Origin: Blastopirellula marina DSM 3645
GTDB taxonomy: Bacteria > Planctomycetota > Planctomycetia > Pirellulales > Pirellulaceae
Assembly: GCF_000153105.1 (NCBI RefSeq)
Contig: NZ_CH672377.1
Coordinates: 1,902,147 to 1,966,146 of the forward strand
Direction of reading: 5' to 3'
DNA: 64,000 bases
In this document: positions 36,491-44,435 of the stretch, piece by piece
How the letters are laid out: the number at the start of each line of letters is the position of its first letter
How positions within the stretch are numbered: position 1 is the first letter of the stretch
Notes under the pieces: model-generated
Databases searched by the model: none
What the model was told of the DNA's origin: nothing
The model's input: the letters and a program-made list of their open reading frames with translations, nothing else
Position numbers and translations under genes: made by a program

Positions 36491-37611
36491 TCGCTTCCAG
36501 CCAACCTCCCCAACTGCGGGCGCCTGCCGGATCGGTCTTGGCGCGACTCTACAAAGAGCCGCAAACGTTTGACTTCTTCCAAGCGGTCCGCTTGCTAGAA
36601 CGAAGCAATCAAGCGGAGCCGCACGAAGAACGGAGCCCTTGCGTTCGTTTCCGCGCTCACAATTCGTCCGCGTTTCCGGCCAGCGAGATTTACGACCTGG
36701 AAGCGTCGCCGGACGATCCGCAAGCCACGGAAATGACGGTCACGTTTCTCGGTCTGACCGGGCCGAGCGGCGTACTGCCGCATCACTATACCGAGATGCT
36801 GCTGCGACTGCATCGCGAACTGCGTGGTGACCACAAGTTCGCTCTGCGTGATTGGTTCGACCTGTTTAACGATCGCCTGACGCGGCTTTTTTATCGCGTC
36901 TGGGAAAAGAATCGCTTTTGGGTTCCTTACTCGCGGCGTGAATTTGAAAAAAAGTCTCCCGACGCGTTCACGCAAGGTTTGCTCAGCCTCGGCGGGTTCG
37001 GCTTGCCGACGCTACGGGATCGCCTGCAGCGCCCCAGCGACAATGCCGGCGTTAGCGATTTGGCGCTGCTTCGCTATAGCGGGTTGCTCGCCCAGCAACG
37101 CCGTTCGCCCGAGAACCTGCGGCGAATGCTGATCGACTACTTTCAGATCCCGATCGAGGTCAAGCCGTTGCAAGGTCAATGGCTCTCGCTGGACCAAAGC
37201 CAGCAAACGAAAATCGGCCGCTATCGACATAACCAACAATTGGGAAAAACGGCCGTATTAGGACGCCGCGTCTGGGAACTGCAACACAAGTTCCGCTTGC
37301 AACTTGGCCCCCTGACGCTCGATCAATTCAATGAGTTTTTGCCGGCGCCTCCCGAAATGGACGTCGCATCGCATCGTGGACAAGAAGCGTTATGTGGACA
37401 GGGGCAATGGTCGCTGGGTCAATTGACGCGCGTCTTTGTCGGACCGTCGCTCGACTTTGACGTACAACTCGTGCTCAAAAAAGACGAAGTCCCGCGAACG
37501 CAACTCTCTGGGCAGCCGGCCAAAGCGTCACGTCTGGGCTGGAACGCTTGGATCGGAACGCAACCTGCCAAAGAGGATCAGGCGAATGCTAGTTTCACGG
37601 TGGATAATTAG
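36487..37611 (+). CDS. tssG: T6SS baseplate protein TssG
   Basis: 374 residues. The N-terminus has the TssG pattern ARLYKEPQTFDFFQAVRLLER, then VRFRAHNSSAFPASEI, MTVTFLGLTGPSGVLPHHYTEMLLRL and DFFDLFNDRL-like DWFDLFNDRLTRLFYRVWEK. The C-terminal half has YSGLLAQQRRSPENLRRMLIDYFQIPIEVKPLQGQW and LGRRVWE. It pairs with TssF in the baseplate wedge. It is the last T6SS gene here; the 258-bp palindromic repeat array starts within a few bases of its stop, which suggests the locus once continued or was rearranged at this point. Confidence 0.93.
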   Translation: MIASSQPPQLRAPAGSVLARLYKEPQTFDFFQAVRLLERSNQAEPHEERSPCVRFRAHNSSAFPASEIYDLEASPDDPQATEMTVTFLGLTGPSGVLPHHYTEMLLRLHRELRGDHKFALRDWFDLFNDRLTRLFYRVWEKNRFWVPYSRREFEKKSPDAFTQGLLSLGGFGLPTLRDRLQRPSDNAGVSDLALLRYSGLLAQQRRSPENLRRMLIDYFQIPIEVKPLQGQWLSLDQSQQTKIGRYRHNQQLGKTAVLGRRVWELQHKFRLQLGPLTLDQFNEFLPAPPEMDVASHRGQEALCGQGQWSLGQLTRVFVGPSLDFDVQLVLKKDEVPRTQLSGQPAKASRLGWNAWIGTQPAKEDQANASFTVDN

Positions 37612-38291
37612 CGTCCACCGAGTGGACCGGACCGCGATGTTTTTTTCGTAGCCCGGGGCGCAAATTTTTGAGGTGGCGTTGTTTCAAGCCACGCGAACAC
37701 CAGCCAGAGGCGCAAGCCGATGGATTGCGGCTGGTCGCTTCGATCGAAGTTGGTATCGCCAAACGCTTTCCATCGGCTCGCGCCTCTGGCTAGTATTGCA
37801 TCCGACCTGCCGGCCGCGAGACTTCGTGAATTGTTTCACCATGTGGACTGGACCGCAGCGCGTTTTTTTTGAGCGGCGGACTGGACCGGACTGCGACGTT
37901 TTTTTCGTAACCCGGGGCGCAAATTTTTGAGGTGGCGTTGTTTCAAGCCACGCGAACACCAGCCAGAGGCGCAAGCCGATGGATTGCGGCTGGTCGCTTC
38001 GATCGAAGTTGGTATCGCTAAACGCTTTCCATCGGCTCGCGCCTCTGGCTAGTATTGCCTCCGACCTGCCGGCTGCGAAACTTCGTGAATTGTTTCACCA
38101 TGTGGACTGGACCGCAGCGCGTTTTTTTTGAGCGGCGGACTGGACCGGACCGCGACGTTTTTTCGTAGCCCGGGGCGCAAATTTTTGAGGTGGCTTTTTT
38201 TCAAGCCACACGAACACCAGCCAGAGGCGCAAGCCGATGGATTGCGGCTGGTCGCTTCGATCGAAGTTGGTATCGCTAAACGCTTTCCATC

Positions 38292-38301
38292 GGCTTGCGC
38301 C
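38292..38301 (+). repeat. left copy of the IS target-site duplication
   Basis: GGCTTGCGCC directly before the IS left end; the identical sequence follows the right end. It lies in the right arm of the hairpin of the third 258-bp unit. Confidence 0.92.
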
Positions 38302-39829
38302 CAGAAGCGTCCGGGATTTTCTTCGCAATTTCTTCACTTGCGCCAGCGACTTCAGTTTGTCATGATTTCGACATGCAGCCGAAATCGCGACAGCGCCGAA
38401 CGAAACGGGAGTTGGCCGAATTGCCACTGTGGCCTGATCAGGTCATGGGGGGGAAGTTCGTGCGCTTATTGCAGAAGCAGCTTAGTGAGTTGCGGCGCCG
38501 TGACGATTCTCATGGCAATCGCGAGTTGTTTCTCGATGACGTCTTCGTCACTTACCTGCTCGCCTTTTTTAACCCAACGATTCGCACGCTGCGAACGATC
38601 GAAGATTTTAGTCAAACGCAGCAAGTCCAGCGGCATCTCTCGATTCAAAAAATCTGCCGCACTACGCTTTCCGACTTCCATCGACTCGTCGATCCTCAGC
38701 GGCTCGAGCCGATCCTGCAGGCGCTGCGCGAGCAGTTGAGCCGCAAAGAGGCCGGGCTCGGCCGCGCTGCGAACGACTTATCCGAATTGCTCAAGCGGAC
38801 CGTCGCCGTCGATGGAACGTTTTTAGAAGCGGCGGCCGAGGTCGCGTGGGCCGTGCGCGGTTCAAATCAACATGGACGAGAAAATTCGTATATCCGACTC
38901 GATTTTCAAGTCGGCGTTACGAGTTGGGCGCCAGAGATGATTGTCGTCGCCGAACCGGGGCACAGCGAGTCGGCGTCGGCCGCGGCTAACGTGCAAGATG
39001 GTCGGCTTTATCTGTACGATCGCGGCTTCAGCGGCTTCGACGTCATCAACGCGCATTATCATCTGCAAAACGAATCTTGGACTCCCCGCGCGCAGTTCGT
39101 TATCCGTTACAAACCGGCTGGCGGCAATGCGCCGCACCTGGCTGACGCCGACGAAAATCCGCTAAGCGAAAAAGATCTCGCAGCAGGCGTCGTCAGTGAT
39201 CGGCGCGGCCGTTTTCGCTCGTCGAAAGCAGCGCGACATATCGTTCTCGATGTGCCGTTGCGCGAGGTGATTATCGAGTATCAAGAGCAGGACGAAACGA
39301 AAACCGTGCGTCTGATTACGAACTTGCTCGACGTGTCGGCCGAAGTCATCGCCCAGCTCTATCAACAGCGCTGGCAGATCGAACTCTTCTTCCGCTGGTT
39401 GAAATGCTTCGCCAATTTCAATCACTTGATCAGTCATCACCGCTCGGGCGTGCTGCTCAGCTTCTACGTCGCGGTGATCGCGGCGCTGCTGACCTATCTG
39501 CACTTGGGACATCGTCCGAGCAAGTATATGTTCGTGATGCTGGAGCAAGTCGCCTGCGGCGCAGCGACGTGGGAAGAAATCGCGCCGATCCTACGCGAGC
39601 GCGAACGACAGCGTGACGTGGAACGAGCATCGGCCGCGAAGCGCCGCGCAAAAAAGAAAGCCGAGTCGTAATAAGCTGGCGTCTAACCCCGACGGCAAGC
39701 CGCGCCGCCGCCTGCGCGGATGTTGAACCGGCGCCGACCGCAAGATCAGCACACCAGCCTCTCATCCCAACACATGACGCACGCCAGGCGGCCGAAACGA
39801 TGAAAAACCTGAAATCCCGGACGCTTCTG
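38302..39829 (+). mobile_element. IS4-family insertion sequence, 1528 bp
   Basis: Terminal inverted repeats: the left end CAGAAGCGTCCGGGATTT at 38302-38319 matches the reverse complement of the right end (39812-39829) at all 18 positions. A perfect 10-bp target duplication flanks it. One intact transposase gene (38373-39671) carries the DDE and YREK residues of the IS4 family. A 10-bp duplication and about 1.5 kb fit this family. Ends, duplication and frame are all intact, so the insertion is probably recent and may be active. Confidence 0.95.
38373..39671 (+). CDS. IS4-family DDE transposase
   Basis: 432 residues from the ATG at 38373. Catalytic residues can be placed: first Asp in VAVDGTFLEAA, second Asp in LYLYDRGFSGFDVI, and Glu in YQQRWQIELFFRWLK. 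The last motif exactly fits the IS4 YREK signature (Y-x2-R-x3-E-x6-K). The N-terminal helical region (about 25-120) resembles the DUF4372-type DNA-binding part of related transposases. It cuts and pastes the surrounding element. The Lys/Arg-rich C-terminus (REREROQ-type basic tail, ending AKRRAKKKAES) may bind DNA. It is full-length with no frameshift. Confidence 0.95.
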   Translation: MQPKSRQRRTKRELAELPLWPDQVMGGKFVRLLQKQLSELRRRDDSHGNRELFLDDVFVTYLLAFFNPTIRTLRTIEDFSQTQQVQRHLSIQKICRTTLSDFHRLVDPQRLEPILQALREQLSRKEAGLGRAANDLSELLKRTVAVDGTFLEAAAEVAWAVRGSNQHGRENSYIRLDFQVGVTSWAPEMIVVAEPGHSESASAAANVQDGRLYLYDRGFSGFDVINAHYHLQNESWTPRAQFVIRYKPAGGNAPHLADADENPLSEKDLAAGVVSDRRGRFRSSKAARHIVLDVPLREVIIEYQEQDETKTVRLITNLLDVSAEVIAQLYQQRWQIELFFRWLKCFANFNHLISHHRSGVLLSFYVAVIAALLTYLHLGHRPSKYMFVMLEQVACGAATWEEIAPILRERERQRDVERASAAKRRAKKKAES

Positions 39830-39839
39830 GGCTTGCGCC
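39830..39839 (+). repeat. right copy of the IS target-site duplication
   Basis: GGCTTGCGCC directly after the IS right end, identical to 38292-38301. The interrupted repeat unit resumes here. Confidence 0.92.
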
Positions 39840-40210
39840 TCTGGCTAGTATTGCCTCCGACCTGCCGGCCGCGAGACTTCGTGAATTGTTTCACCATGTG
39901 GACTGGACCGCAGCGCGTTTTTTTTGAGCGGCGGACTGGACCGGACCGCGACGTTTTTTCGTAGCCCGGGGCGCAAATTTTTGAGGTGGCGCTTTTTCAA
40001 GCCACGCGAGCACCAGCCAGAGGCGCAAGCCGATGGATTTCGGCTGGCCGCTTCGATCGAAGTTGGTATCGCCAAACGCTTTCCATCGGCTCGCGCCTCT
40101 GGCTAGTATTGCCTCCGACCTGCCGGCCGCGAGACTTCGTGAATTGTTTCACCATGTGGACTGGACCGCGGCGCGTTTTTTTTGAGCGGTCGAGTGGACC
40201 GGACCGCTGC

Positions 40211-40442
40211 TGCTTTTCGAAGCACAAATTGTCAAAGAGCGTCGTGTGCCCACCGAGTAGGTTGCGTCAAGACGCAACAAGCCCTGCTGACTAGGCATGG
40301 AATAGGTTGCAGCGCCTCGACGCATACCCTGCCCGACTATCTCTTCTCGCCGCACGGCAATCGACCACGGATCCGTGCGTACTGTCAATCGACAATTGCT
40401 GACTGCGCACCCTACCCGACATTACCATGTATCGCGGCCCAC
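40211..40442. other. noncoding stretch between repeat array and second palindromic element
   Basis: About 230 bp without a supported gene. It contains a small perfect hairpin (GTTGCGTC-AA-GACGCAAC near 40261-40278). I see no promoter or RNA gene that I can support. Confidence 0.4.
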
Positions 40443-40693
40443 CCATGGATGAAGAGCGGGGAAACCCCGTGCCGGTATCGCGAAGCGGAATCCCTCGCTT
40501 CCGCTTTTTGGCAGGTTCGCCAGAAATAGAACGCGGATGCCAAGGAGAAGGGACGGTAAGAAACGAGATCCTACCAACTTGTTCAACGAGACTCGCTCCC
40601 TTTCATTATTGCGGGGAGATGCTTTTCGGGCGGACCTAGTCGATGGGCTTTGATCTTGATTTCCGACCGTGTTTTCCCGCTCTTCATCCATGG
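40443..40693. repeat. palindromic MITE-like element
   Basis: A 251-bp segment bounded by perfect 18-bp inverted repeats (CCATGGATGAAGAGCGGG at 40443-40460; reverse complement at 40676-40693). It has no believable reading frame. Internal short hairpins occur after the left arm and near 40484-40503. It may be a nonautonomous mobile element or another extragenic palindromic repeat. No direct repeat of a target site is obvious at its edges. Confidence 0.5.
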
Positions 40694-40759
40694 CTCGGCC
40701 ATGTTCTATTCTTCGCTTCTTCAAATAGAGCAACTTCAAAACGGGCGCAACGCGCCATC

Positions 40760-40800
40760 AAGAAAACGAAAACGGGCGACGGTCGTGGCAACCGTCGCCC
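40760..40800 (-). terminator. rho-independent terminator of the vWA lipoprotein gene
   Basis: Perfect 10-bp arms 40774-40783 and 40791-40800 with a 7-nt loop, followed on the minus strand by GTTTTCGTTTTCTT. It is 30 bp past the stop. Confidence 0.9.
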
Positions 40801-40830
40801 GCTTCCTTCCCCGTCATTATGGTCGTTTGA

Positions 40831-42702
40831 TTACTTCTTGAGCGTCTTGGCGGCCTGGACGATCTTCAGGAACTCGCCGCGATAGCTATCGTCGCCGACG
40901 TTGTTGCTGACCAGTTCGGTGATTTCGTCCAAATTCACTTTCGCGTCCTGGTCTCCTGCTCGCAGCAACATGCCAAACATCGCGACTCCAGCGGCAAATT
41001 GGAAATCGCCGCTCGCTTGGGCGAAACGATTCCCTGAGTCTTTGACCCCGACCGATATCAACGAGCTTTCGTCTTCGTCAGGCTGTTTGTAGCGAATCTT
41101 CAGCGTCAGCAGTTCGTCGCTGTCAGCGGCCGGCGTCACGTCGCGGGTCGCTTGATATTTCAGATCGTCCACCTTGGCGGTCGTGACCGGCGATTCGACC
41201 GAAGCCGGGACGATTTCGTAGAACGCTGTGACGCAATGTCCGGCCCCGATTTCGCCGGCGTCTTTTTTGTCGTCGTTGAAATCTTCATTGGCGAGCAGAC
41301 GATTTTCGTAGCCCACCAAGCGATAAGCGGCGACTTTGGTCGGGTTAAATTCGATTTGAATTTTCACATCCTTCGCAATCGTCGTTAGCGTACCGCTCAT
41401 CTGTTCGACCAACACTTTTTTCGCTTCGGTGATCGTATCGATGAACGCATAGTTGCCGTTCGCTTTGCCCGAGAGCTCTTCCATCATCGCATCGTTGTGG
41501 TTGCCGGTTCCAAAACCCATCACGCTGAGGAAGACGCCGGACTTCGCTTTGTCGGCCGCCATCGTGACCAAATCGCTGGTGCTGGTGACGCCAACATTAA
41601 AGTCGCCGTCGGTGCACAGGATCACGCGATTGACGCCTCCCTTGATAAAGTTCTCGGTTGCGGCCTGGTAGGCGAGTTCGATCCCTTGCCCGCCGTTGGT
41701 CGAACCGCCGGCCTGCAGTCGATCGAGCGCCTCCATGATGGTCGACTTGTCATCGCCGTTGGTGCTATTAAGCACCATGCCGGCGGCGCCGGCGTAAACG
41801 ACGATCGCGACTTTGTCGTTTTCTCCCAACTGATCGACCAGCAGCTTCATTCCTTGCTTCAGCAGCGGCAGTTTCCGCGCGTTATTCATCGAGCCGGAGA
41901 CGTCGAGCAAGAAGACCAGATTGCTGGCCGGGCGCTCGGCGTTGGCGATCTCTTTTCCCTTGATGCCGATCCGCACTAAGCGATGCTCCGCGTTCCAAGG
42001 GCAAGCCGCCGCTTCCACATTCGCGGCGAAGGGTTTCTGGTCCGTGGGGGTCGCGTAGTCGTAGGTGAAGTAGTTGATCAACTCTTCCACACGTACCGCG
42101 CCTTGCGGCGGCAGTTGGTGGTAATCGATCAGGTAAGAGCGAATCTTTGAATAGGAAGCGGTATCGACGTCGATCGAGAAGGTCGACAGCGGCTCGTCCG
42201 CCACCGCACGGAACGGGTTGTTCTCGACATAGGCGAACTTGTCGCCGCCCACCCCGGGGCCTTCTCCATGACCGGCGATTCCATCTAGCTGCGGCATGAA
42301 ACCAGGCGCGGCGTTTGGCTGTTCAATGCCCAATCGACGGGACTCTGTCGGCAGGGTCGCCAACCGGTCTTGTCGGGCATCGCTTCGGACCTTGCCTGCT
42401 TCTTTTTCTCGGCCGGCGACCCGATCCCGATTCATCTCTACCGCTCGCGCCGCCGGCACTGGTTGACTCGCGACAGCGGAAAGCTCACTCGCCGGCTTGG
42501 CCTCTTGCTTGACGGACTTGTTGTTATCGGCGTAAACCGCTTCGGCTACCTTCTCCTCTCGTTCCGCGTCCAACACAACGACTGGACTCGACGAAGGCGC
42601 CGTCGCACTCGGCGCATTAGGATTTTGGTTCTGCCCGACTTGCGGCCGACAGCCGCAGACGGCGGCGACCGCCAGCAGCAATACAATTCTCGAAACTCGC
42701 AT
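40831..42702 (-). CDS. vWA-domain lipoprotein (YfbK-like)
   Basis: 623 residues from the ATG at 42702, with GAGGGAG eight bases upstream. A lipoprotein signal (MRVSRIVLLLAVAAVCGC, lipid Cys 18) precedes a low-complexity linker (to about 170). Then come a YfbK-type N-terminal domain (FAYVENNPFRAVADEPLSTFSIDVDTASY, about 195-290) and a von Willebrand A domain with an intact MIDAS site (LLDVSGSMN with DxSxS; GGSTNGGQGI; CTDGDFN). A C-terminal DUF3520-type domain spans about 480-620. It is a metal-dependent protein-binding module on the membrane, with partners unknown. It is a single-gene unit ended by a strong terminator. Confidence 0.92.
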   Translation of the reverse strand: MRVSRIVLLLAVAAVCGCRPQVGQNQNPNAPSATAPSSSPVVVLDAEREEKVAEAVYADNNKSVKQEAKPASELSAVASQPVPAARAVEMNRDRVAGREKEAGKVRSDARQDRLATLPTESRRLGIEQPNAAPGFMPQLDGIAGHGEGPGVGGDKFAYVENNPFRAVADEPLSTFSIDVDTASYSKIRSYLIDYHQLPPQGAVRVEELINYFTYDYATPTDQKPFAANVEAAACPWNAEHRLVRIGIKGKEIANAERPASNLVFLLDVSGSMNNARKLPLLKQGMKLLVDQLGENDKVAIVVYAGAAGMVLNSTNGDDKSTIMEALDRLQAGGSTNGGQGIELAYQAATENFIKGGVNRVILCTDGDFNVGVTSTSDLVTMAADKAKSGVFLSVMGFGTGNHNDAMMEELSGKANGNYAFIDTITEAKKVLVEQMSGTLTTIAKDVKIQIEFNPTKVAAYRLVGYENRLLANEDFNDDKKDAGEIGAGHCVTAFYEIVPASVESPVTTAKVDDLKYQATRDVTPAADSDELLTLKIRYKQPDEDESSLISVGVKDSGNRFAQASGDFQFAAGVAMFGMLLRAGDQDAKVNLDEITELVSNNVGDDSYRGEFLKIVQAAKTLKK

Positions 42703-42797
42703 TCGATTCTCCCTCGAAAAGCTGGGCTGCGCCGGCGCTAATACGAACGCGGGCAGGGGAATGTCTTGATTCACCCAGCTAGACGAGGGTCGCAGCG

Positions 42798-44267
42798 CTA
42801 CGGTTTTGGAGAATTTTCGCGAGCTTCTTTTTGCGCGAGCAGCGATGCGACCAATTCTGGATGGCTCGCGGCCAGATTCTCGGTTGGATCGGCTGTCTCC
42901 CGCAGGTCGTACAGTTCCACCGTTGGCCCATCTTCCTTGGATTGTTTCACAATCAAACGATGTGTCGGCGAACGGACCGAGGTCCCGCCGCCCCAGTAGC
43001 TGAGCGAAACTTCATGCACCTGGTCGACCTGACCGGTTAAAACCGGACGCAAACTTTTGCCGTCAAGCGGGTTGGCCGTTTGCGTAAAGCGCGGCTCGCA
43101 CAGGTCGATCAATGTGGGATAAAGATCGATCGAGTCGACTATCGCATCGCTGACGCTACCCGGCTTGGTGACTCCTGGCGCACGGACAATCAACGTGCTG
43201 CGGACCGTACGTTCGTAAAGCGCATGCTTGCCCCACATCGCGTACTCGCCCAGATGCCAACCATGATCGCCCCAGACGACGACAATCGTATTTTCGGCCA
43301 GGCCGAGACGATCGACCTCATCCAACACTTTGCCGATCTGACGATCGACATACCGCACGCAGGCCAGGTAACCGCGTTTGGCGGTCAGCGCATCTTCTTT
43401 CGCGAGCGGATGTGACTTTTCGTACGGAGCGTCGTACCGATAGAACTCGCCGCTGCCAGACCAAAACTCCGAGTTCAATTTCTCCGGCGCCGTAGGAGGC
43501 GCGACCTCGCGCTCGGCGATCGCATCCCAATCTTGTTTGGTCGCGACAAACGGCAGATGCGGCTTGATGAAACCAAGCCCCAAAAAGAACGGCTCGTCTC
43601 GATCTTTCAACTCGCCCAGCTTTTTGATCGCCGCATTGGCCAACATGCCATCGGGCAAATCTTCGTCGCGCGTCGCGGTGAACTCCAGCAAGTCTTGGCG
43701 TCCGGTTCCATCTTCCCGGTGGCTTCCTCCTTCGTAACCAAAGAAGACTCCCCAACCTCTTTTCCAGGGACCGTACGGAGTCGCCAGCTCGTCCCAAGCA
43801 CCCGGCATCTCGTCTCGTCCATCCCCTTTGCCGTCATATCCAAACACCTTGCCATCGGCGGTGTGCGAGATCTTGCCGATGCAAACGGTGTGATAGCCGT
43901 TGCGACGGAAAAGCTCTGGCATCGTTTGCGCGCCCGGCAATTGCTGGGGCGAAAGTTTGTTCCTGCCGGAATAGAACGCGGTGTTCGCCATCGCGCGGGT
44001 ATTCACCGGACTGCGCCCGGTCAAAAGCGCAAAGCGAGACGCTCCGCAGGTCGGGACTTGAACATAGTGCCGTCGAAACAACATCCCTTGCGCCGCCAAT
44101 TGATCCAGACGAGGGCTTTCGACATAGGGCAATCCATAGCAGCCCAGCTCGGTCCGCAAGTCGTCCACGGCGATCAGCAAGACATTGGGCTGCTTTTCGG
44201 CCGCGACAACCGACGTAGCGACAAAGAGAGTTAGCGCCGCAAAGAGATAATAGGGACGTGAGAACAT
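42798..44267 (-). CDS. sulfatase (iduronate-2-sulfatase-like, CGASR motif)
   Basis: 489 residues from the ATG at 44267, which starts a signal peptide (MFSRPYYLFAALTLFVATSVVAAE) and has GGAG six bases upstream; the frame is open for 107 more codons without a good start. It has LLIAVDDLRTELGCYG (metal Asp pair) and formylglycine site CGASRFALLTGR. Also GKISH, LGLGFIKPHLPFVA and WGDHGWHLGEY, which together are typical of the iduronate-2-sulfatase-like group. It is periplasmic or secreted; the substrate in planctomycetes is likely a sulfated polysaccharide, not demonstrated. It diverges from the DHDPS-fold gene. Confidence 0.92.
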   Translation of the reverse strand: MFSRPYYLFAALTLFVATSVVAAEKQPNVLLIAVDDLRTELGCYGLPYVESPRLDQLAAQGMLFRRHYVQVPTCGASRFALLTGRSPVNTRAMANTAFYSGRNKLSPQQLPGAQTMPELFRRNGYHTVCIGKISHTADGKVFGYDGKGDGRDEMPGAWDELATPYGPWKRGWGVFFGYEGGSHREDGTGRQDLLEFTATRDEDLPDGMLANAAIKKLGELKDRDEPFFLGLGFIKPHLPFVATKQDWDAIAEREVAPPTAPEKLNSEFWSGSGEFYRYDAPYEKSHPLAKEDALTAKRGYLACVRYVDRQIGKVLDEVDRLGLAENTIVVVWGDHGWHLGEYAMWGKHALYERTVRSTLIVRAPGVTKPGSVSDAIVDSIDLYPTLIDLCEPRFTQTANPLDGKSLRPVLTGQVDQVHEVSLSYWGGGTSVRSPTHRLIVKQSKEDGPTVELYDLRETADPTENLAASHPELVASLLAQKEARENSPKP

Positions 44268-44435
44268 AGCGAGACTCCGCAAACAGGTGGGGCCGAAGGG
44301 TCCCACTATCTTAGTCAAATTGTCACGGAATGTCGCGGCGCACGGGGGGAAGCGCAGCGCAACGCTTGTCGCGCGACGAAAGAGCGCGTAGAGTTGAGCG
44401 GCGCCTTTGTTCCTTCCGCCGCAAGAGATGACGCC

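Larger units (their letters stand above)
37613..40210. repeat. tandem array of about four 258-bp palindromic units
   Basis: Units start near 37613, 37871, 38130 and 39926, with a partial fifth at 40184. The spacing is 258-259 bp after removing the IS and its 10-bp duplication from the third unit. Each unit has GGACTGGACCGGACCGCGAC, a poly-T stretch, CGTAGCCCGGGGCGCAAA and a long imperfect hairpin. In unit 1 the 22-nt arms are 37702-37723 and 37770-37791, matching at 21 of 22 positions with a loop of about 46 nt. The array codes for no believable protein. It is probably a REP/palindromic-type noncoding repeat. Confidence 0.9.

Noticed and set aside
27422-37611. A complete type VI secretion gene set
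   Set aside because: tssJ, tssK, clpV, vgrG and PAAR genes are not in the window, so completeness cannot be claimed.
37673-38100. Repeated reading frames of 80-110 codons in the 258-bp units
   Set aside because: The same frames recur in each unit on both strands because the units are palindromic repeats; no start signals or protein features.
37613-40210. Possible CRISPR array
   Set aside because: Units are 258 bp and nearly identical throughout, with no spacers and no cas genes.
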